A DNA stretch of 64,000 nt from positions 868,001 through 932,000 of the forward strand of contig CP012817.1 of NCBI GenBank assembly GCA_001936135.1, given 5' to 3'. Shown here piece by piece: positions 10,315-20,948 of this stretch. The position numbers and the translations under genes were made by a program. Under the pieces are notes generated by a model. The model had not been told where the DNA came from and ran no database searches. It was given only the letters and a program-made list of their open reading frames with translations. Each line of letters starts with the position of its first letter. Positions within the stretch are counted from its first letter, which is position 1. This DNA comes from Saccharomycopsis fibuligera x Saccharomycopsis cf. fibuligera. Its lineage: Eukaryota; Ascomycota; Saccharomycetes; Ascoideales; Saccharomycopsidaceae.

Positions 10315-12858
10315 ATGGCTCAATTGGCGTTTAATGACACTGAAGAGGCCATTTTCCGCTCTGCGGAAATGTCCCTCATCCAGTTGTTCATTCCATTGGA
10401 AATCAGCAGAGAAACTGTCTATTCTCTTGGTAGCTTGGGCCTTGTGCAATTCAGGGACTTAAACAAGAAAACCAACGCTTTTCAGCGTTCGTTTGTCAAG
10501 GAAATCAGAAGACTTGATGAAGTCCAGCGTCAATACCGCTTCTTCAAGGCCCAGTTGGATGAGCGTAATATTCCCCTCAAAGAAAACCCATTCGATGACG
10601 AGGCTTCGAGATACAGCAGTATCGGCTTGCCAAAAACTTCCGATATTGACGATTTTGTGGAAAATGCTAAAATTTTGGAGCAACGCTTGAACCAATTGAT
10701 TGACAGTTTGAAAACCTTGGAACTAAAAAATAAGAATTTGATACAGCAACGTCATATCTTAGCCGCTGCAGACTCATTCTTCCACACTGATGGCAACGCC
10801 GAGGAATTGGATGTCGACTTTATTGCCGGTATCATTCCAAGAGAAAAAATTAATGCTTTGGAAAAAGTCTTATGGAGAACTCTCAGAGGTAACTTGTTTT
10901 TCAAAACTGTAAATATCGAAGAGCCAATTTATGAACCAGAAAAAAAGACTAAAGTTGCCAAGAGCGCATTTATTATCTTTGCTCACGGCCAATTGTTAAT
11001 ATCCAAGATTAAGAAAATTGCTGAGGCTCTTGACGCTGATTTGTATGAACTTGATTACCAACAATCTGCAAGATCTGAAGCATTACTGGAAGTCAACTCT
11101 CAATTTGCTGACATCACCACCGTTTTAGAGACCACTGACAAAACTTTGCAAGCAGAATTGATTGCCTTATCTCAAGAACTTTTGTCTTGGGACGCTTTGA
11201 TTAAAAAAGAAAAATCCATATATCTGTCCTTAAATTTATTTAATTATGACAAGAATAGAAAAATTTTGGTTGCTGAAGGTTGGTCTCCAACTGCTGATTT
11301 ACCAAAATTAAAGTATTTCCTAACCAGAAATCTCTCTTCAAATACACCTTCTACTTATCGTGATAACAATGATGATGGCAACGAGGAATATACCGCTGAC
11401 TCAGAATACAACACCAACAGCGAAACTTCGTACCAAACTGAATCAGAAAATGAATTGACCACCATCGTCAATGTTCTCTCCACTACAAAAAAGCCCCCTA
11501 CTTATCATAGATTAAACAAATTAACTTCAGGTTTCCAAGCAATTTGTGATGCTTATGGTGTTCCTACATACCGTGAAGTCAACCCAGGTTTACCTACCAT
11601 CGTTACTTTCCCATTCATGTTTGCTATTATGTTTGGTGATTTGGGACATGGGTTCCTACTTACTTTGGCTGGTTTAGCAATTGTTCTTAGCGAGAAAAAA
11701 TTAGGCTCAATGAAGAAAGGTGATATTCTTGACATGGCATATGGTGGTAGGTATATTATCTTGTTTATGGGTCTTTTCTCAGTGTATACCGGGTTTTTAT
11801 ACAACGATATCTTTTCTCTTTCAATGACTTTTTTCAAATCTGGTTGGAAATGGCCTGAACATTTCAAAAAAGGTGACCTCATTGAAGCCACACAAACTGG
11901 AGTTTATCCAATTGGTATTGACCCAATTTGGCATGGAACTGAAAATGGCTTATTGTTTTTGAACTCTTACAAGATGAAATTGTCGATTGTTATGGGTTAT
12001 CTTCATATGTTGTACTCCTACATGTTTTCTCTTGTCAATTATTTGCATTTTGATTCATTTATTGATATTGCTGGTAATTTTATTCCAGGTTTGTTATTTA
12101 TGAACTCAATTTTTGGTTACTTGACTGTTCTTATAATTTACAAATGGAGTGTCGACTGGATCGCTATTGAAAAACCTGCTCCAAGTTTGTTGAACACTTT
12201 AATCAGTATGTTTTTGTCTCCAGGAACCGTTGATGAGCCACTTTTTAGAGGCCAAGCTCCTTTGCAAGTGTTTTTCTTGTTTGTTGCCCTTATTTGTGTT
12301 CCTTGCTTGCTTTTAATCAAACCATTGTATATGAAGCGCCAATTGGACAAAAAGCAGGAATACCACAGCTTGCCAAACGAAGATGCCGAAAATCAATTGA
12401 TTACTAGTGATGCAGAAGATAATCAAGAAGCAGGGCACAACGACAACGATGATGATGACGAAGAAGGTGAAGGACACGGCGAAAGTTTTGGTGATATTAT
12501 GATTCATCAGGTTATTCACACCATTGAATTCTGTTTGAATTGTGTTTCTCATACCGCTTCCTATTTGCGTCTTTGGGCACTTTCATTAGCTCATGCCCAA
12601 TTGTCTCAAGTCTTGTGGAGCATGACTTTGGCTAATTCTTTTGGTATGACGGGAATCTTTGGTGTCATTATGACTGTGGTTTTGTTTACTATGTGGTTCG
12701 TTTTGACGGTGTGCGTCTTGGTGGCTATGGAAGGTACTTCAGCAATGTTGCATAGTTTGAGATTACATTGGGTTGAAAGTATGAGCAAGTTTTTCGAAGG
12801 TGAAGGTTATCCATATCAACCATTTAGTTTTAAGACTGTTTTGGAAGCTGAGCTTTGA
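10315..12858 (+). CDS. VPH1: Vacuolar V-ATPase V0 subunit a
   Basis: 847 residues, close to Saccharomyces Vph1 (840). It is the large membrane subunit that forms the proton half-channels of the V-ATPase and links V1 to V0. The N terminus EEAIFRSAEMSLIQLFIPLEISR and the segment LGLVQFRDLN are diagnostic of subunit a and closer to Vph1 than to the Golgi isoform Stv1. The cytosolic N-terminal half runs to about residue 410 and includes coiled-coil-like stretches and an acidic Ser/Thr/Asn insert. Several membrane spans follow, from FPFMFAIMFGDLGHGF onward. The essential Arg of the proton path lies in SYLRLWALSLAHAQLS, near residue 752. An acidic loop (residues about 690-720) precedes the last spans. 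The start ATG at 10315 matches the family N terminus. It is convergent with REV3. Confidence 0.95.
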   Translation: MAQLAFNDTEEAIFRSAEMSLIQLFIPLEISRETVYSLGSLGLVQFRDLNKKTNAFQRSFVKEIRRLDEVQRQYRFFKAQLDERNIPLKENPFDDEASRYSSIGLPKTSDIDDFVENAKILEQRLNQLIDSLKTLELKNKNLIQQRHILAAADSFFHTDGNAEELDVDFIAGIIPREKINALEKVLWRTLRGNLFFKTVNIEEPIYEPEKKTKVAKSAFIIFAHGQLLISKIKKIAEALDADLYELDYQQSARSEALLEVNSQFADITTVLETTDKTLQAELIALSQELLSWDALIKKEKSIYLSLNLFNYDKNRKILVAEGWSPTADLPKLKYFLTRNLSSNTPSTYRDNNDDGNEEYTADSEYNTNSETSYQTESENELTTIVNVLSTTKKPPTYHRLNKLTSGFQAICDAYGVPTYREVNPGLPTIVTFPFMFAIMFGDLGHGFLLTLAGLAIVLSEKKLGSMKKGDILDMAYGGRYIILFMGLFSVYTGFLYNDIFSLSMTFFKSGWKWPEHFKKGDLIEATQTGVYPIGIDPIWHGTENGLLFLNSYKMKLSIVMGYLHMLYSYMFSLVNYLHFDSFIDIAGNFIPGLLFMNSIFGYLTVLIIYKWSVDWIAIEKPAPSLLNTLISMFLSPGTVDEPLFRGQAPLQVFFLFVALICVPCLLLIKPLYMKRQLDKKQEYHSLPNEDAENQLITSDAEDNQEAGHNDNDDDDEEGEGHGESFGDIMIHQVIHTIEFCLNCVSHTASYLRLWALSLAHAQLSQVLWSMTLANSFGMTGIFGVIMTVVLFTMWFVLTVCVLVAMEGTSAMLHSLRLHWVESMSKFFEGEGYPYQPFSFKTVLEAEL

Positions 12859-13513
12859 ATATTGAGCATTGATGTGTATTGTATTTCATCACAATAACAA
12901 AAATAAAGTAAAATAATTTAAAAAAGTTGAAAAGAAAAGAAACGTGTTTTTTTGCAACTATTTTTGAATTTATCAAATGTGCATTTTTGTCTTACTTTTC
13001 TTCTCAAAATTCTTGTTTACTTTTCTAATTGTCATTTTTTTCTTTTTCTATTCTCTGTTTTTTCAACTTTCCATTTTTATATTAGTTCTAACTAGTTTTT
13101 TTTCTTTTTCAATTTTGTGTTTTTGCTTTTCTTCTTTACATTTTCTTTTAATCTTTTCATTCTCAGAAAGAAAAAAAGTTTTTACATAAAAAAAACTCAC
13201 CAAAAAGAAAAAAAATATTCGAAAATAATAATAAAATAAGCATAAGGTCATACTTTCAATGAACATTTCAAATTTTTACGTTTAGTCTTACAAACAAATT
13301 GTAGAATTTAGTGATAGTTATAGTTATAAGTCAACGTACATTTCACGTACGCTTCAAAAATGGAATAAGCCTGTCATGTAATACACATTCAAGAAAAAAC
13401 GAAGAAAAAAAAACTGTTATACAACAGTACAAAAAGCAACGGCAAGTAAACCAAATCAAACAGAAAATTAATCTCGAAACATGCAATCACTGAAGCCAGG
13501 ACCGAAGCCAACC
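12859..13513. other. Convergent 3' region between VPH1 and REV3
   Basis: T-rich then A-rich sequence with no usable open frame, expected to hold the two 3' UTRs and polyadenylation signals. Nothing else seen. Confidence 0.6.
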
Positions 13514-16500
13514 TCACATCTCAAGCTGCTCCATAACCTTATACGTTGCTAGCATCTTTTGTTCTGCCTTGACTCTCGAATAGTAAATTGGACAATCACC
13601 ACTATCGCACCAAATGTCCAACACATCAGCAGCATTCAACTGGTTAACTGAACAATCTCTGCATATCATGTATAATTTGCTCATTTGCAATTGCAGATGC
13701 TTAACCTTATTTATTATTTGGAACAATGTTTCTGGCTCATTTGCAGCACAGTCTTCGCAGAGTTTTGTGGTGACTTTGCTGTCACTATTGTCAATGATTG
13801 GTTGTTGCTGATGCTTTTTGTTGATGTTTTTATGACAGTTGACACATTTCTCGACCTGGAGAAATTTTTGGAGTAAGTTGACATTGCGCATTTTGGCATC
13901 AAGTGAAAAATCGTCTTGATTGGTGGTAATACGTCCATTTCCATTTCCGTTAACCCCGTTTTTATTGCTGACCCCAGCTTTGGCTTGATTAATGTCATCA
14001 TATTTGAAGTACCGCGGCATCTCATAATACCATTCTTTGACATCTACTCCGATGAGATTAAAGATTCTATCTAGTGGCGGAATCAACATCTTGGTGATAT
14101 AATATTCACTATCGAGTTGAAAATTCGGTTGCTTGACGATATCTTCAAGCAAGATTGCTTTATCTCGAAGCCGATCATTGTGATGGCGTCGCATGATTAC
14201 ATAGGGAACTCTTTCTTTATACTGAGGTTCATAACCTATATCCATATTCATCTTCTTGGTCACGAGTAATGCCCCTGGGGGCATGGACTTTTCACTCTTG
14301 TAAGTTCCGATTTTCACTTCTTTGGCAAAACAAAAATCCTGAATAGATACTTTATTGCTCATAATTTTGAAAAACTGATTCTTGACGTATTCTTTGATTT
14401 TAGAAATGTCTGCAGTCTCAAAAAGAATACGTAATGCTTTTTCTGTGATTTTTTGCTGTGCTGGAATACCATCTCTTCTAACTGTTTCTATCCCCTTGGC
14501 GTCAAACACTGGCTCCTTCTGATCCTCGGATTCGTACATGTATCCAGCATATCGTTTCTTAGCCAATAATACCGAGCTGTGGTAAACTTTCTCGAATTTC
14601 AAAGTGATAGGTTTTGGATTTGCTTCAGTGACTTGATGAGCAATATCTCTACCTATCTTGAATGCATCTTCTTTGCTGCGTCCGGGCAAATATACAAACA
14701 AACTGTCAGTGTCACCATATACCACTTTTGCGTTCCATTCTTTGACTGATTCGATAAAGTTAATGGATCGCTCAAGAGTTTCTCTACCAGTTTGCACAAT
14801 TGCATCAGCGATATCAGAACATGGCATTCTTCCAGAAAAAGTTGCTGAAGTGTACCCATAGGTGACGTTTGCGATAAGCTTCAAAGCCAATTGACGACTA
14901 TCATATAACCGATACATGTCCTTATCAGCCGTGGCCCCGCCTTTAAAAAACTTCATGGTGGATTTTAACATGAATCGAGTCTCTAGGATTTCCTCCAACA
15001 TTTTGGCAAGAAGTGATTTGCGCACTTCTGGCTTAACAAACATGAGACCGTTGGGAGAAAGAAATATATCATCTTTGAGCAAATTCAAAAGTCCACTGGG
15101 AAGATCAAAATTGTTGACTCCTAGTTTCCTGCTCTTTTTGGGATCAAATCCACGGATTCGGCCCAAACAGGTAGAGTAACAATAATTGTAAGCAATGATT
15201 ACCGATGGGTACAATGATTGGAAATCTAATACTACCAAGGGGCTCTTGTAGTAACCAGAAGCCGGCTCCATTACTAACGGGATGCACTCTAGTGGTTTTT
15301 GCTTTCTGACTTGTTTTCTATTTGGCGACAATAACAAGAAATTTTGCGCTTTGGAGATCCGTAACAAAAAAGACTCCACCTTGTACTGGGAACCGCGATA
15401 AAACACGGAGTAAAAATCAATCCCACCCAACCTTGCCTGTTCAACAATTTTAAAGATAACATCCAATGACTCAAGGAGTATAATGTTGTAGTTGACCCTA
15501 TTGATGTAATAGTTAAGTAGCGCTGCTAACTCACTAGGTTGCTTCTTTCTAAAGATTTGAGAAAGCTTATTGAATGAAAAATGTGGAATACGTTGCTTAA
15601 GCACGTTAAAAACCACATTCTCTAGAGTATAACTGGTCAATGCTATCTCATCTCTAATAAGTCTCCAAATATTAACCATGTGCCTGCCAGTAATTACCAT
15701 TGCTGCTGCGTGGGTAAAACCGTAAAAATCTCTGGCTTTGTTATTGGCAAAAATTGAAACTCGGGCCAAATCTTTAGAAATATCGTATTCGTAGTAAACT
15801 CTGCATCTATCAATGATGTAACCCCACGAAAGACCATGCAATTCATAGCCAGCCAAAATGTCGGGATCAAACAATTTGACTAATGATACTAATTCTTTGA
15901 ACAAATCCATTTCGTTGTCAAACACTTCGATGGCAACATCGGTCAAAGATGAAAAAACTTTAATATCTTCATTTTCATCATCCGACAATATTAAAATTCC
16001 TTGGTCGACTATATCTAAATCAAGTGATATGCTGTTAGTATCAATTTTCCAAAACACTGCTGCTACTTTGTCATGTTGTGGGTCTGGAGTCATGTTGAGA
16101 CGTGAATTTATATGAAGTTCCACCGTTAGCAAGGATAAGTTGTTATAACCGTCTGGTCGTCTTTTCACTTTTCTAATCTGCGAAGTAGAGTTACGAAACC
16201 TGGAAAGTTTTGGGGTCAAGAATTCAATTTGCGATGAATAAATCATTTGCTTTTTATCAAGCGTGCTCATTTTTCCTGAGCTGGGGACTTTATTCAATGA
16301 GTCACTAATGGCCTTGAATGATGGCTTGGGAGCACAATACTTGTAAAATTTAGAAGACTGCGATTCGAACCCCGATTGAACAATCTTGTTATTCTGTTTA
16401 ATAAGTAGTCGTTCATAATTTTTGTTACTGTGGATCTTCATCTGTTTTGATATTGATTGGTTATTGAACTCTAAACCTTTTAAATACTCAAGCTCCATAG

Positions 16501-18568
16501 TTTCCAATTTGAAGCGCTTGTTGTGACTGACATAGGGGACCGCGGGAACGTCTTTCCTCTTTCCGTAAAACGGATCAAGGTAGCCATGTTGTGGTAATAA
16601 ACATTTTTCTAAATTATGCTTGATATCCAGGATCCGCGGGGGAGGAATGCCGTAGCAAATGATGTTTGTATTGTGTTTAGTAGGGAATATGTTTCTAATT
16701 GAGTGGAAACTATTGAAAGATAAGCTTTTAGTAAGATGCAAACTTAGACTAGACGATTTGCGTTTTTTTGGCTTGTGAGCTCTTGCTGTTTCATTTAAGC
16801 TAAAACTCATGTCATCAAAGGAAATACTTTCCCTTGCATCCTTGATTAATTCAAGTCTGTATTTGCCATTTTTGCTGTCCTGTTTGGTAACCGACTGCAA
16901 GGCAGCGCCTTTGGCATTACCAATATCATTTTCGTTCTTGTCCAAAGTGGAGATCTTTCCATCAGGAATCTGATTACTGCTATACGGTTCCTCATTGTTT
17001 TCTTCATCATCTTTGAAAAAATCATCATTGTTACCACGCTCACCGATTAATCCTTTATCATTGTCATTGTCGTTGTCACTGCTACTAAATTTATACAAGT
17101 CTTCTAGTTCGCCAATATCATTTTCAAAAATGGGATTTTCCAAAAGTGCTTCACTTTGCTCCCTGCTCACTTCAGCAGCCACTTTTTCATCGAGATTAGT
17201 AATTTGAGGAAAATGATAACCTACTAGTTCAAAAGGAGTTTCCAAAAACTTGAAAAACTCTGGCTGTTTAACGAAATTATCAAATTTTTTTTTTTGTAAA
17301 TGATTCGGCGCTTTGTCCGCCGATGATAAAAGACAGTACTTGAATATATCATTTAGTTCAGATTGTTCGGTCCATGAAATCATGTCGGGGTTTACTTTCC
17401 GCTCGAATGGATCTTCCACTTGGTAACCCTTCAAATGACGGATCTGTCTCTGGTATGCACCATCTTTCCATAATTCTCTTGTGCTGGAAATATACTTGTA
17501 ATCCTTATTTAATCCCGGAGTCAATTTTTCAACAAAATCGTGATGCAAATTGCGAACCGTTAAAACGTCTCTGTTAGCAATCCATTCAGCAGAGATATCA
17601 ATCTCAAGAAACGTATTGCTTATACGAGAAAATTGATTTTTCTTTGCCATACCTTGCTTTTGCTGCTGCAGTTGATTTAAAATGTTATTGGTAGTGATAT
17701 ACTTGTTGGTATAATCAATAATCTCATCATTGATCTTCATTTGATAAAACTCGTCAGCAGTATTGAAGACGGGATAACGAAAAAAGCATTTTTTTACAAG
17801 CATCCAACCACAGCCAAACAAGTTAAAGTCAGAGGTAAATTGTAATGGCAAAGCAACGTTAGCTTCGTAAGTCTTGAACCGAAACGGCATCTCGTGAGAT
17901 TCCAACACTGTCATTATTCTATTCTTATAAACAGGATTCAAAAAACTGACTTTGAAAAAAATGCTATATCCAACATGATAACCGTAAAAGGGAACCGCTT
18001 TACAGGGCAACACGCTAGCAATATACCTTAGTTTTTGTTTAGTATTGTTGGTGCTGGCAGTAGCACCATTAGCATCATTATAAATTCCACCGCCATCACA
18101 ATGTGCAGCTCCTGGAGCGGGAGATTTTCTGTCATCCATAGCAGCTGCTTCTCCATGCTTGAAATCATCAGCGTTGAGTTTTTTTCTCTTGAAAGAAAGC
18201 TGTACTAAATCTTCTAACTGTCCGTGCAAATTGACTGCAAACTTATTGACTTCCTCTAGTGATTTGAATCCGTCATTTCCGTGGAGCAACTGCACGTAAA
18301 AATAGGGCAAGAATCCGTGAACATGGACACAAATGGTGTGTCCTGTGGGCACTTGGCCAAAGACTCTGACAACGGTGGTTCTCTCATATTCTGGAGAAAT
18401 ATTTGCGGGCGGTGCTGTTGCTGCTGTTGCTGCCTTGGATGAAAAAGTAGATGATGGCGGCAGCTGCTGATCAAGGGCACTGACTAGAGTCAGGTACGAG
18501 TCGATGGAGTTGATTTGGATCTTGAAATAATCATCATCAAAAGAGTCTAGAGTCCTCTCACTGGTCAT
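13514..18568 (-). CDS. REV3: DNA polymerase zeta catalytic subunit
   Basis: 1684 residues, somewhat longer than Saccharomyces Rev3 (1504). A B-family polymerase that extends from mismatched or damaged primer ends in translesion synthesis, acting with Rev7 and the Pol31/Pol32 subunits in the nucleus. Polymerase motif A is DFQSLYPSVI (near residue 1112), motif B is KLIANVTYGYTSATFSGRMPC and motif C is YGDTDS (near 1282). The N-terminal domain includes GYHVGYSIFFKVSFLNP, and a long poorly conserved acidic/Ser-rich segment follows. The C-terminal cysteine modules are CVNC...CEDC (CysA, zinc) and CRDC...CDSGDC (CysB, the Fe-S cluster that binds Pol31). All key residues are present and no frameshift is seen. 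Divergent from ATG29, with about 305 bp between the starts. Confidence 0.95.
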   Translation of the reverse strand: MTSERTLDSFDDDYFKIQINSIDSYLTLVSALDQQLPPSSTFSSKAATAATAPPANISPEYERTTVVRVFGQVPTGHTICVHVHGFLPYFYVQLLHGNDGFKSLEEVNKFAVNLHGQLEDLVQLSFKRKKLNADDFKHGEAAAMDDRKSPAPGAAHCDGGGIYNDANGATASTNNTKQKLRYIASVLPCKAVPFYGYHVGYSIFFKVSFLNPVYKNRIMTVLESHEMPFRFKTYEANVALPLQFTSDFNLFGCGWMLVKKCFFRYPVFNTADEFYQMKINDEIIDYTNKYITTNNILNQLQQQKQGMAKKNQFSRISNTFLEIDISAEWIANRDVLTVRNLHHDFVEKLTPGLNKDYKYISSTRELWKDGAYQRQIRHLKGYQVEDPFERKVNPDMISWTEQSELNDIFKYCLLSSADKAPNHLQKKKFDNFVKQPEFFKFLETPFELVGYHFPQITNLDEKVAAEVSREQSEALLENPIFENDIGELEDLYKFSSSDNDNDNDKGLIGERGNNDDFFKDDEENNEEPYSSNQIPDGKISTLDKNENDIGNAKGAALQSVTKQDSKNGKYRLELIKDARESISFDDMSFSLNETARAHKPKKRKSSSLSLHLTKSLSFNSFHSIRNIFPTKHNTNIICYGIPPPRILDIKHNLEKCLLPQHGYLDPFYGKRKDVPAVPYVSHNKRFKLETMELEYLKGLEFNNQSISKQMKIHSNKNYERLLIKQNNKIVQSGFESQSSKFYKYCAPKPSFKAISDSLNKVPSSGKMSTLDKKQMIYSSQIEFLTPKLSRFRNSTSQIRKVKRRPDGYNNLSLLTVELHINSRLNMTPDPQHDKVAAVFWKIDTNSISLDLDIVDQGILILSDDENEDIKVFSSLTDVAIEVFDNEMDLFKELVSLVKLFDPDILAGYELHGLSWGYIIDRCRVYYEYDISKDLARVSIFANNKARDFYGFTHAAAMVITGRHMVNIWRLIRDEIALTSYTLENVVFNVLKQRIPHFSFNKLSQIFRKKQPSELAALLNYYINRVNYNIILLESLDVIFKIVEQARLGGIDFYSVFYRGSQYKVESFLLRISKAQNFLLLSPNRKQVRKQKPLECIPLVMEPASGYYKSPLVVLDFQSLYPSVIIAYNYCYSTCLGRIRGFDPKKSRKLGVNNFDLPSGLLNLLKDDIFLSPNGLMFVKPEVRKSLLAKMLEEILETRFMLKSTMKFFKGGATADKDMYRLYDSRQLALKLIANVTYGYTSATFSGRMPCSDIADAIVQTGRETLERSINFIESVKEWNAKVVYGDTDSLFVYLPGRSKEDAFKIGRDIAHQVTEANPKPITLKFEKVYHSSVLLAKKRYAGYMYESEDQKEPVFDAKGIETVRRDGIPAQQKITEKALRILFETADISKIKEYVKNQFFKIMSNKVSIQDFCFAKEVKIGTYKSEKSMPPGALLVTKKMNMDIGYEPQYKERVPYVIMRRHHNDRLRDKAILLEDIVKQPNFQLDSEYYITKMLIPPLDRIFNLIGVDVKEWYYEMPRYFKYDDINQAKAGVSNKNGVNGNGNGRITTNQDDFSLDAKMRNVNLLQKFLQVEKCVNCHKNINKKHQQQPIIDNSDSKVTTKLCEDCAANEPETLFQIINKVKHLQLQMSKLYMICRDCSVNQLNAADVLDIWCDSGDCPIYYSRVKAEQKMLATYKVMEQLEM

Positions 18569-18873
18569 TCCATTATTTACTTGAATATGGGCAATATGAA
18601 AATAATTAATCAGATGGCCATTACAATGATAGTGAATTCGCGCCCGGGTCGAATCTCTTTTATTTTTTTTTATTTTTTTATTTTTTTTTTTTTTTTCGCG
18701 TGGACATTCTACCTCATCTCATCGTCATCGCCAGTATTGGTGTTATGAGCGTGTGTGCAGCGCTTAGACAGAAGCTGGTAGCTGGCGATTTGTTTAATCG
18801 CCAGCGCTTAGCTAAAGACAATTGGAGGTTACGAGAATTTAGAAGCGCCGAGTAGTCAGGCTGAGCAACCGCA
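18569..18873. promoter_or_regulatory. Divergent REV3 / ATG29 promoter
   Basis: About 305 bp between the two start codons. It contains a T-rich tract (18661-18696), typical of nucleosome-depleted yeast promoters, and two copies of the octamer CTAAGCGC on the minus strand (18760-18767 and 18804-18811), 44 bp apart. No TATA box is obvious. Confidence 0.5.
18760..18811 (-). promoter_or_regulatory. Paired copies of the octamer CTAAGCGC
   Basis: GCGCTTAG at 18760-18767 and again at 18804-18811 on the plus strand, same orientation, just upstream of the ATG29 start. Part of the recurrent intergenic motif described in the findings; the binding factor is unknown. Confidence 0.4.
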
Positions 18874-20033
18874 ATGGCATCAACAAAAGAGAAGAAAACA
18901 GACGAGGTGACAGAAGAACAGGAACAGGAGGTCGAAGGAAGGACTATTGTGTATCTTCGATTTCCGTTCAAACGGGATGGGTTTGTTAATCCACAGCAAG
19001 TATGTTATTAGACAAGCGGCAACACGATATGGTACTGAGCATACGGATACAGGAACGTGAACTAACATTGTGACAAAACCAGGTAAGCTGGGACGAATTC
19101 AAAGAACGTGAGCTTTGGGAATATTTGACGCAACATGACCAATTGACGAATTATCAAAGCATTGACTGGACTAATTTGCTGAGCCAGTTTGAAGCGCCCG
19201 TAGTATTTTTGAAACAGCAGGTGTTTTGGCTCTATCAGCACAAGCTTCTTCAGCTACAACAGGATCACATACACAAGCAAGAGCAAAGGATAGAGCAGCA
19301 GCAGAGACAGGGAAACCCCCGAGCGAGTCAGGCAGACGAGGCGCGCAGTGGTAATTTGAATTTCGATCCTGCAAATGCGGCGATGGAAAACTACGACTAC
19401 ACGAAGTTGTTCAAGAAGAAGTACCACAACAGCGCTTTGCGGTCGTTTGGCGAAGTATCCAGCAATCGAGGAGCGCAAACGACTGGCGGTGCTGGTGATG
19501 GGGCGTCTGCTGGCGCCACTCCTGCAAACCTCCGTCACGCGGAAGCAGGAACGGCACACACAGCAACCCTAGGTATGCGCCCACGGGCCAGGCTGCCGAG
19601 CAGCCACCAGCTGTCGGGGCTTGACAGTCTGCTTTCGGGATCAAGAGACGCAGAGTCCTCGGGAAACATCATGGATCAACTCAACAACGTGACGGCGCAC
19701 TTGCATCTGTCGCGGATATTATCAGCCAGAGTGCCGAGCTTCGACGACGATGACGATAGCGAGGGCAGCGAAAAGGAGGACGCAGACGGCCGCCAAAGAA
19801 GAAGACTGCCGATGGGAGCGATTGCCGAGCAGGGCGAGGAAAGGTCGGCGGCTAGTGCTATACATGGAAACAGGACTCATGGCAGCGGCGGCGACGGCGA
19901 CGGCGACGGCGAGGAGGATAATGGCGCTATTGAGAATGGCAGATCGCCGGGAGCCAGGCTGGCGGGGGCTGAGGACGTCAGAAGCCCGTTGCTTGAGCAG
20001 ATCAAGTTGTTGGCGAGCAAGTACCGCCAGTGA
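18874..20033 (+). CDS. ATG29: Autophagy scaffold protein Atg29 (spliced)
   Basis: Exon 1 is 18874-18999 (42 codons), then donor GTATGT (19000). The intron has 83 nt with an ACTAAC branch point and ends CCAG. Exon 2 is 19083-20033. Total 358 residues, longer than Saccharomyces Atg29 (213). Atg29 forms the Atg17-Atg31-Atg29 scaffold that organises the pre-autophagosomal structure. The conserved N-terminal domain spans both exons: TIVYLRFPFKRDGFVNPQQ, then VSWDEFKERELWEYL, then IDWTNL and FLKQQVFWLY, following the order of the yeast protein. A second conserved patch, HLHxSRILSARVPSF, lies in the C-terminal half, where x is a CTG codon. The rest is acidic, Gly/Ala/Ser-rich and disordered. Exon 2 is visibly GC-rich compared with neighbouring genes and holds at least seven CTG codons, which I read as Ser. 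Confidence 0.85.
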
Positions 20034-20332
20034 TACTGTGTGTGTGACAGACAGACAGACAGACGGACTGGCCTATAGATGCAGTGCGCGACCGCGGTAT
20101 TTCGCATAGAGTTCACACGGAGCGTGGGAGCGTGGGAGCGTGCGTACGGCGACCAAATCGGACAGCAATGTGGCAATAGCAGAGGCGCTAGCTAGACTGA
20201 ACAAGGGGTCCAGCACAGGCGACAAGCAGATATGGCCACTGGGCCGTTTGCGAGGCACAAGCGACGACAGAAACAGGACCACACGAGAGCCAGTCAACGC
20301 TCAAGTTGGTCGAGAGCCAAGCAATAGTGAAC

Positions 20333-20368
20333 GGCAGCATGGCAGCATGGCAGCATGGCAGCATGGCA
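20333..20368. repeat. Tandem repeat, unit GGCAGCAT, about 4.5 copies
   Basis: Four perfect 8-bp units (20333-20364) followed by a partial GGCA. A likely length-variable minisatellite in the GC-rich upstream region. Confidence 0.9.
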
Positions 20369-20675
20369 CAAGCACGTCTCCGGAGGCAGGAAAAACTCCT
20401 CGGAAGACGGGCGCTTGTTCCGGGGGCTGCGAGATTTTTGTGATTTGAGGCGGGCGCGAAGGATTAGGCGCGCTGTCCGTTTGACAGCTGGGATGCGCTA
20501 CACAGGACAATACGGTACAATGCAACGCTGGCTTGCGATCGGTCAAATCTGGTAGACAAAAGCCTGAGAAAAGACGAAGCGCCCGCGGCCCGCGAGGAGC
20601 TAGCGATGTGCTTTTTTTCCCCCCGAAAAATCGCGGGGAAGGCACAGACACATGAAGACAGCGGATGTGTAGAGA

Positions 20676-20714
20676 CCAGGCCAGCTGCCATAGCAGCCAT
20701 AGCAGCTGGCCTGG
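20676..20714. repeat. Inverted repeat, 13-bp perfect arms, 13-nt loop
   Basis: CCAGGCCAGCTGC (20676-20688) is the exact reverse complement of GCAGCTGGCCTGG (20702-20714); the loop is CATAGCAGCCATA. It could form a cruciform in DNA or a strong hairpin in an RNA leader. It lies about 800 bp upstream of the kinase start. It has no T-run and is not near a gene end, so it is not a simple terminator. Confidence 0.85.
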
Positions 20715-20894
20715 CAGCTGGCGTGGGCGCGTGTTTGGCAGCGGCGCAATGATTACAGACTATAGCGCCGGCGACATTATCGGCTGGGCCATCCGAGGCC
20801 AATAAACAAAGACAAGAGACGTTGCGCTAAAATGGGAACTGCCAAGGGACGAGCAACAGAAAACTGGTTTTAGTGCGCGCGATCTCGGACACTG

Positions 20895-20948
20895 AGCTGC
20901 AGCAGCGCTGCAGAGTACTGCAGAGTCCCGCATGTTGCTGCTGCAGCT
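20895..20948. repeat. Inverted repeat, 12-bp arms, CTGCAG-rich
   Basis: AGCTGCAGCAGC (20895-20906) pairs with GCTGCTGCAGCT (20937-20948). The interval also contains several CTGCAG palindromes. A second strong potential hairpin about 190 bp after the first inverted repeat. Confidence 0.75.

Noticed and set aside
16360-16390. GATTCGAACCCC, a tRNA T-arm-like word on the minus strand
   Set aside because: It is inside the REV3 coding frame (QSGFESQ), and no tRNA fold is possible.
18630-18660. CCCGGGTCGAATCTC resembling a tRNA B-box
   Set aside because: No T-stem pairing, no A-box or acceptor stem can be formed around it; it is promoter sequence between REV3 and ATG29.
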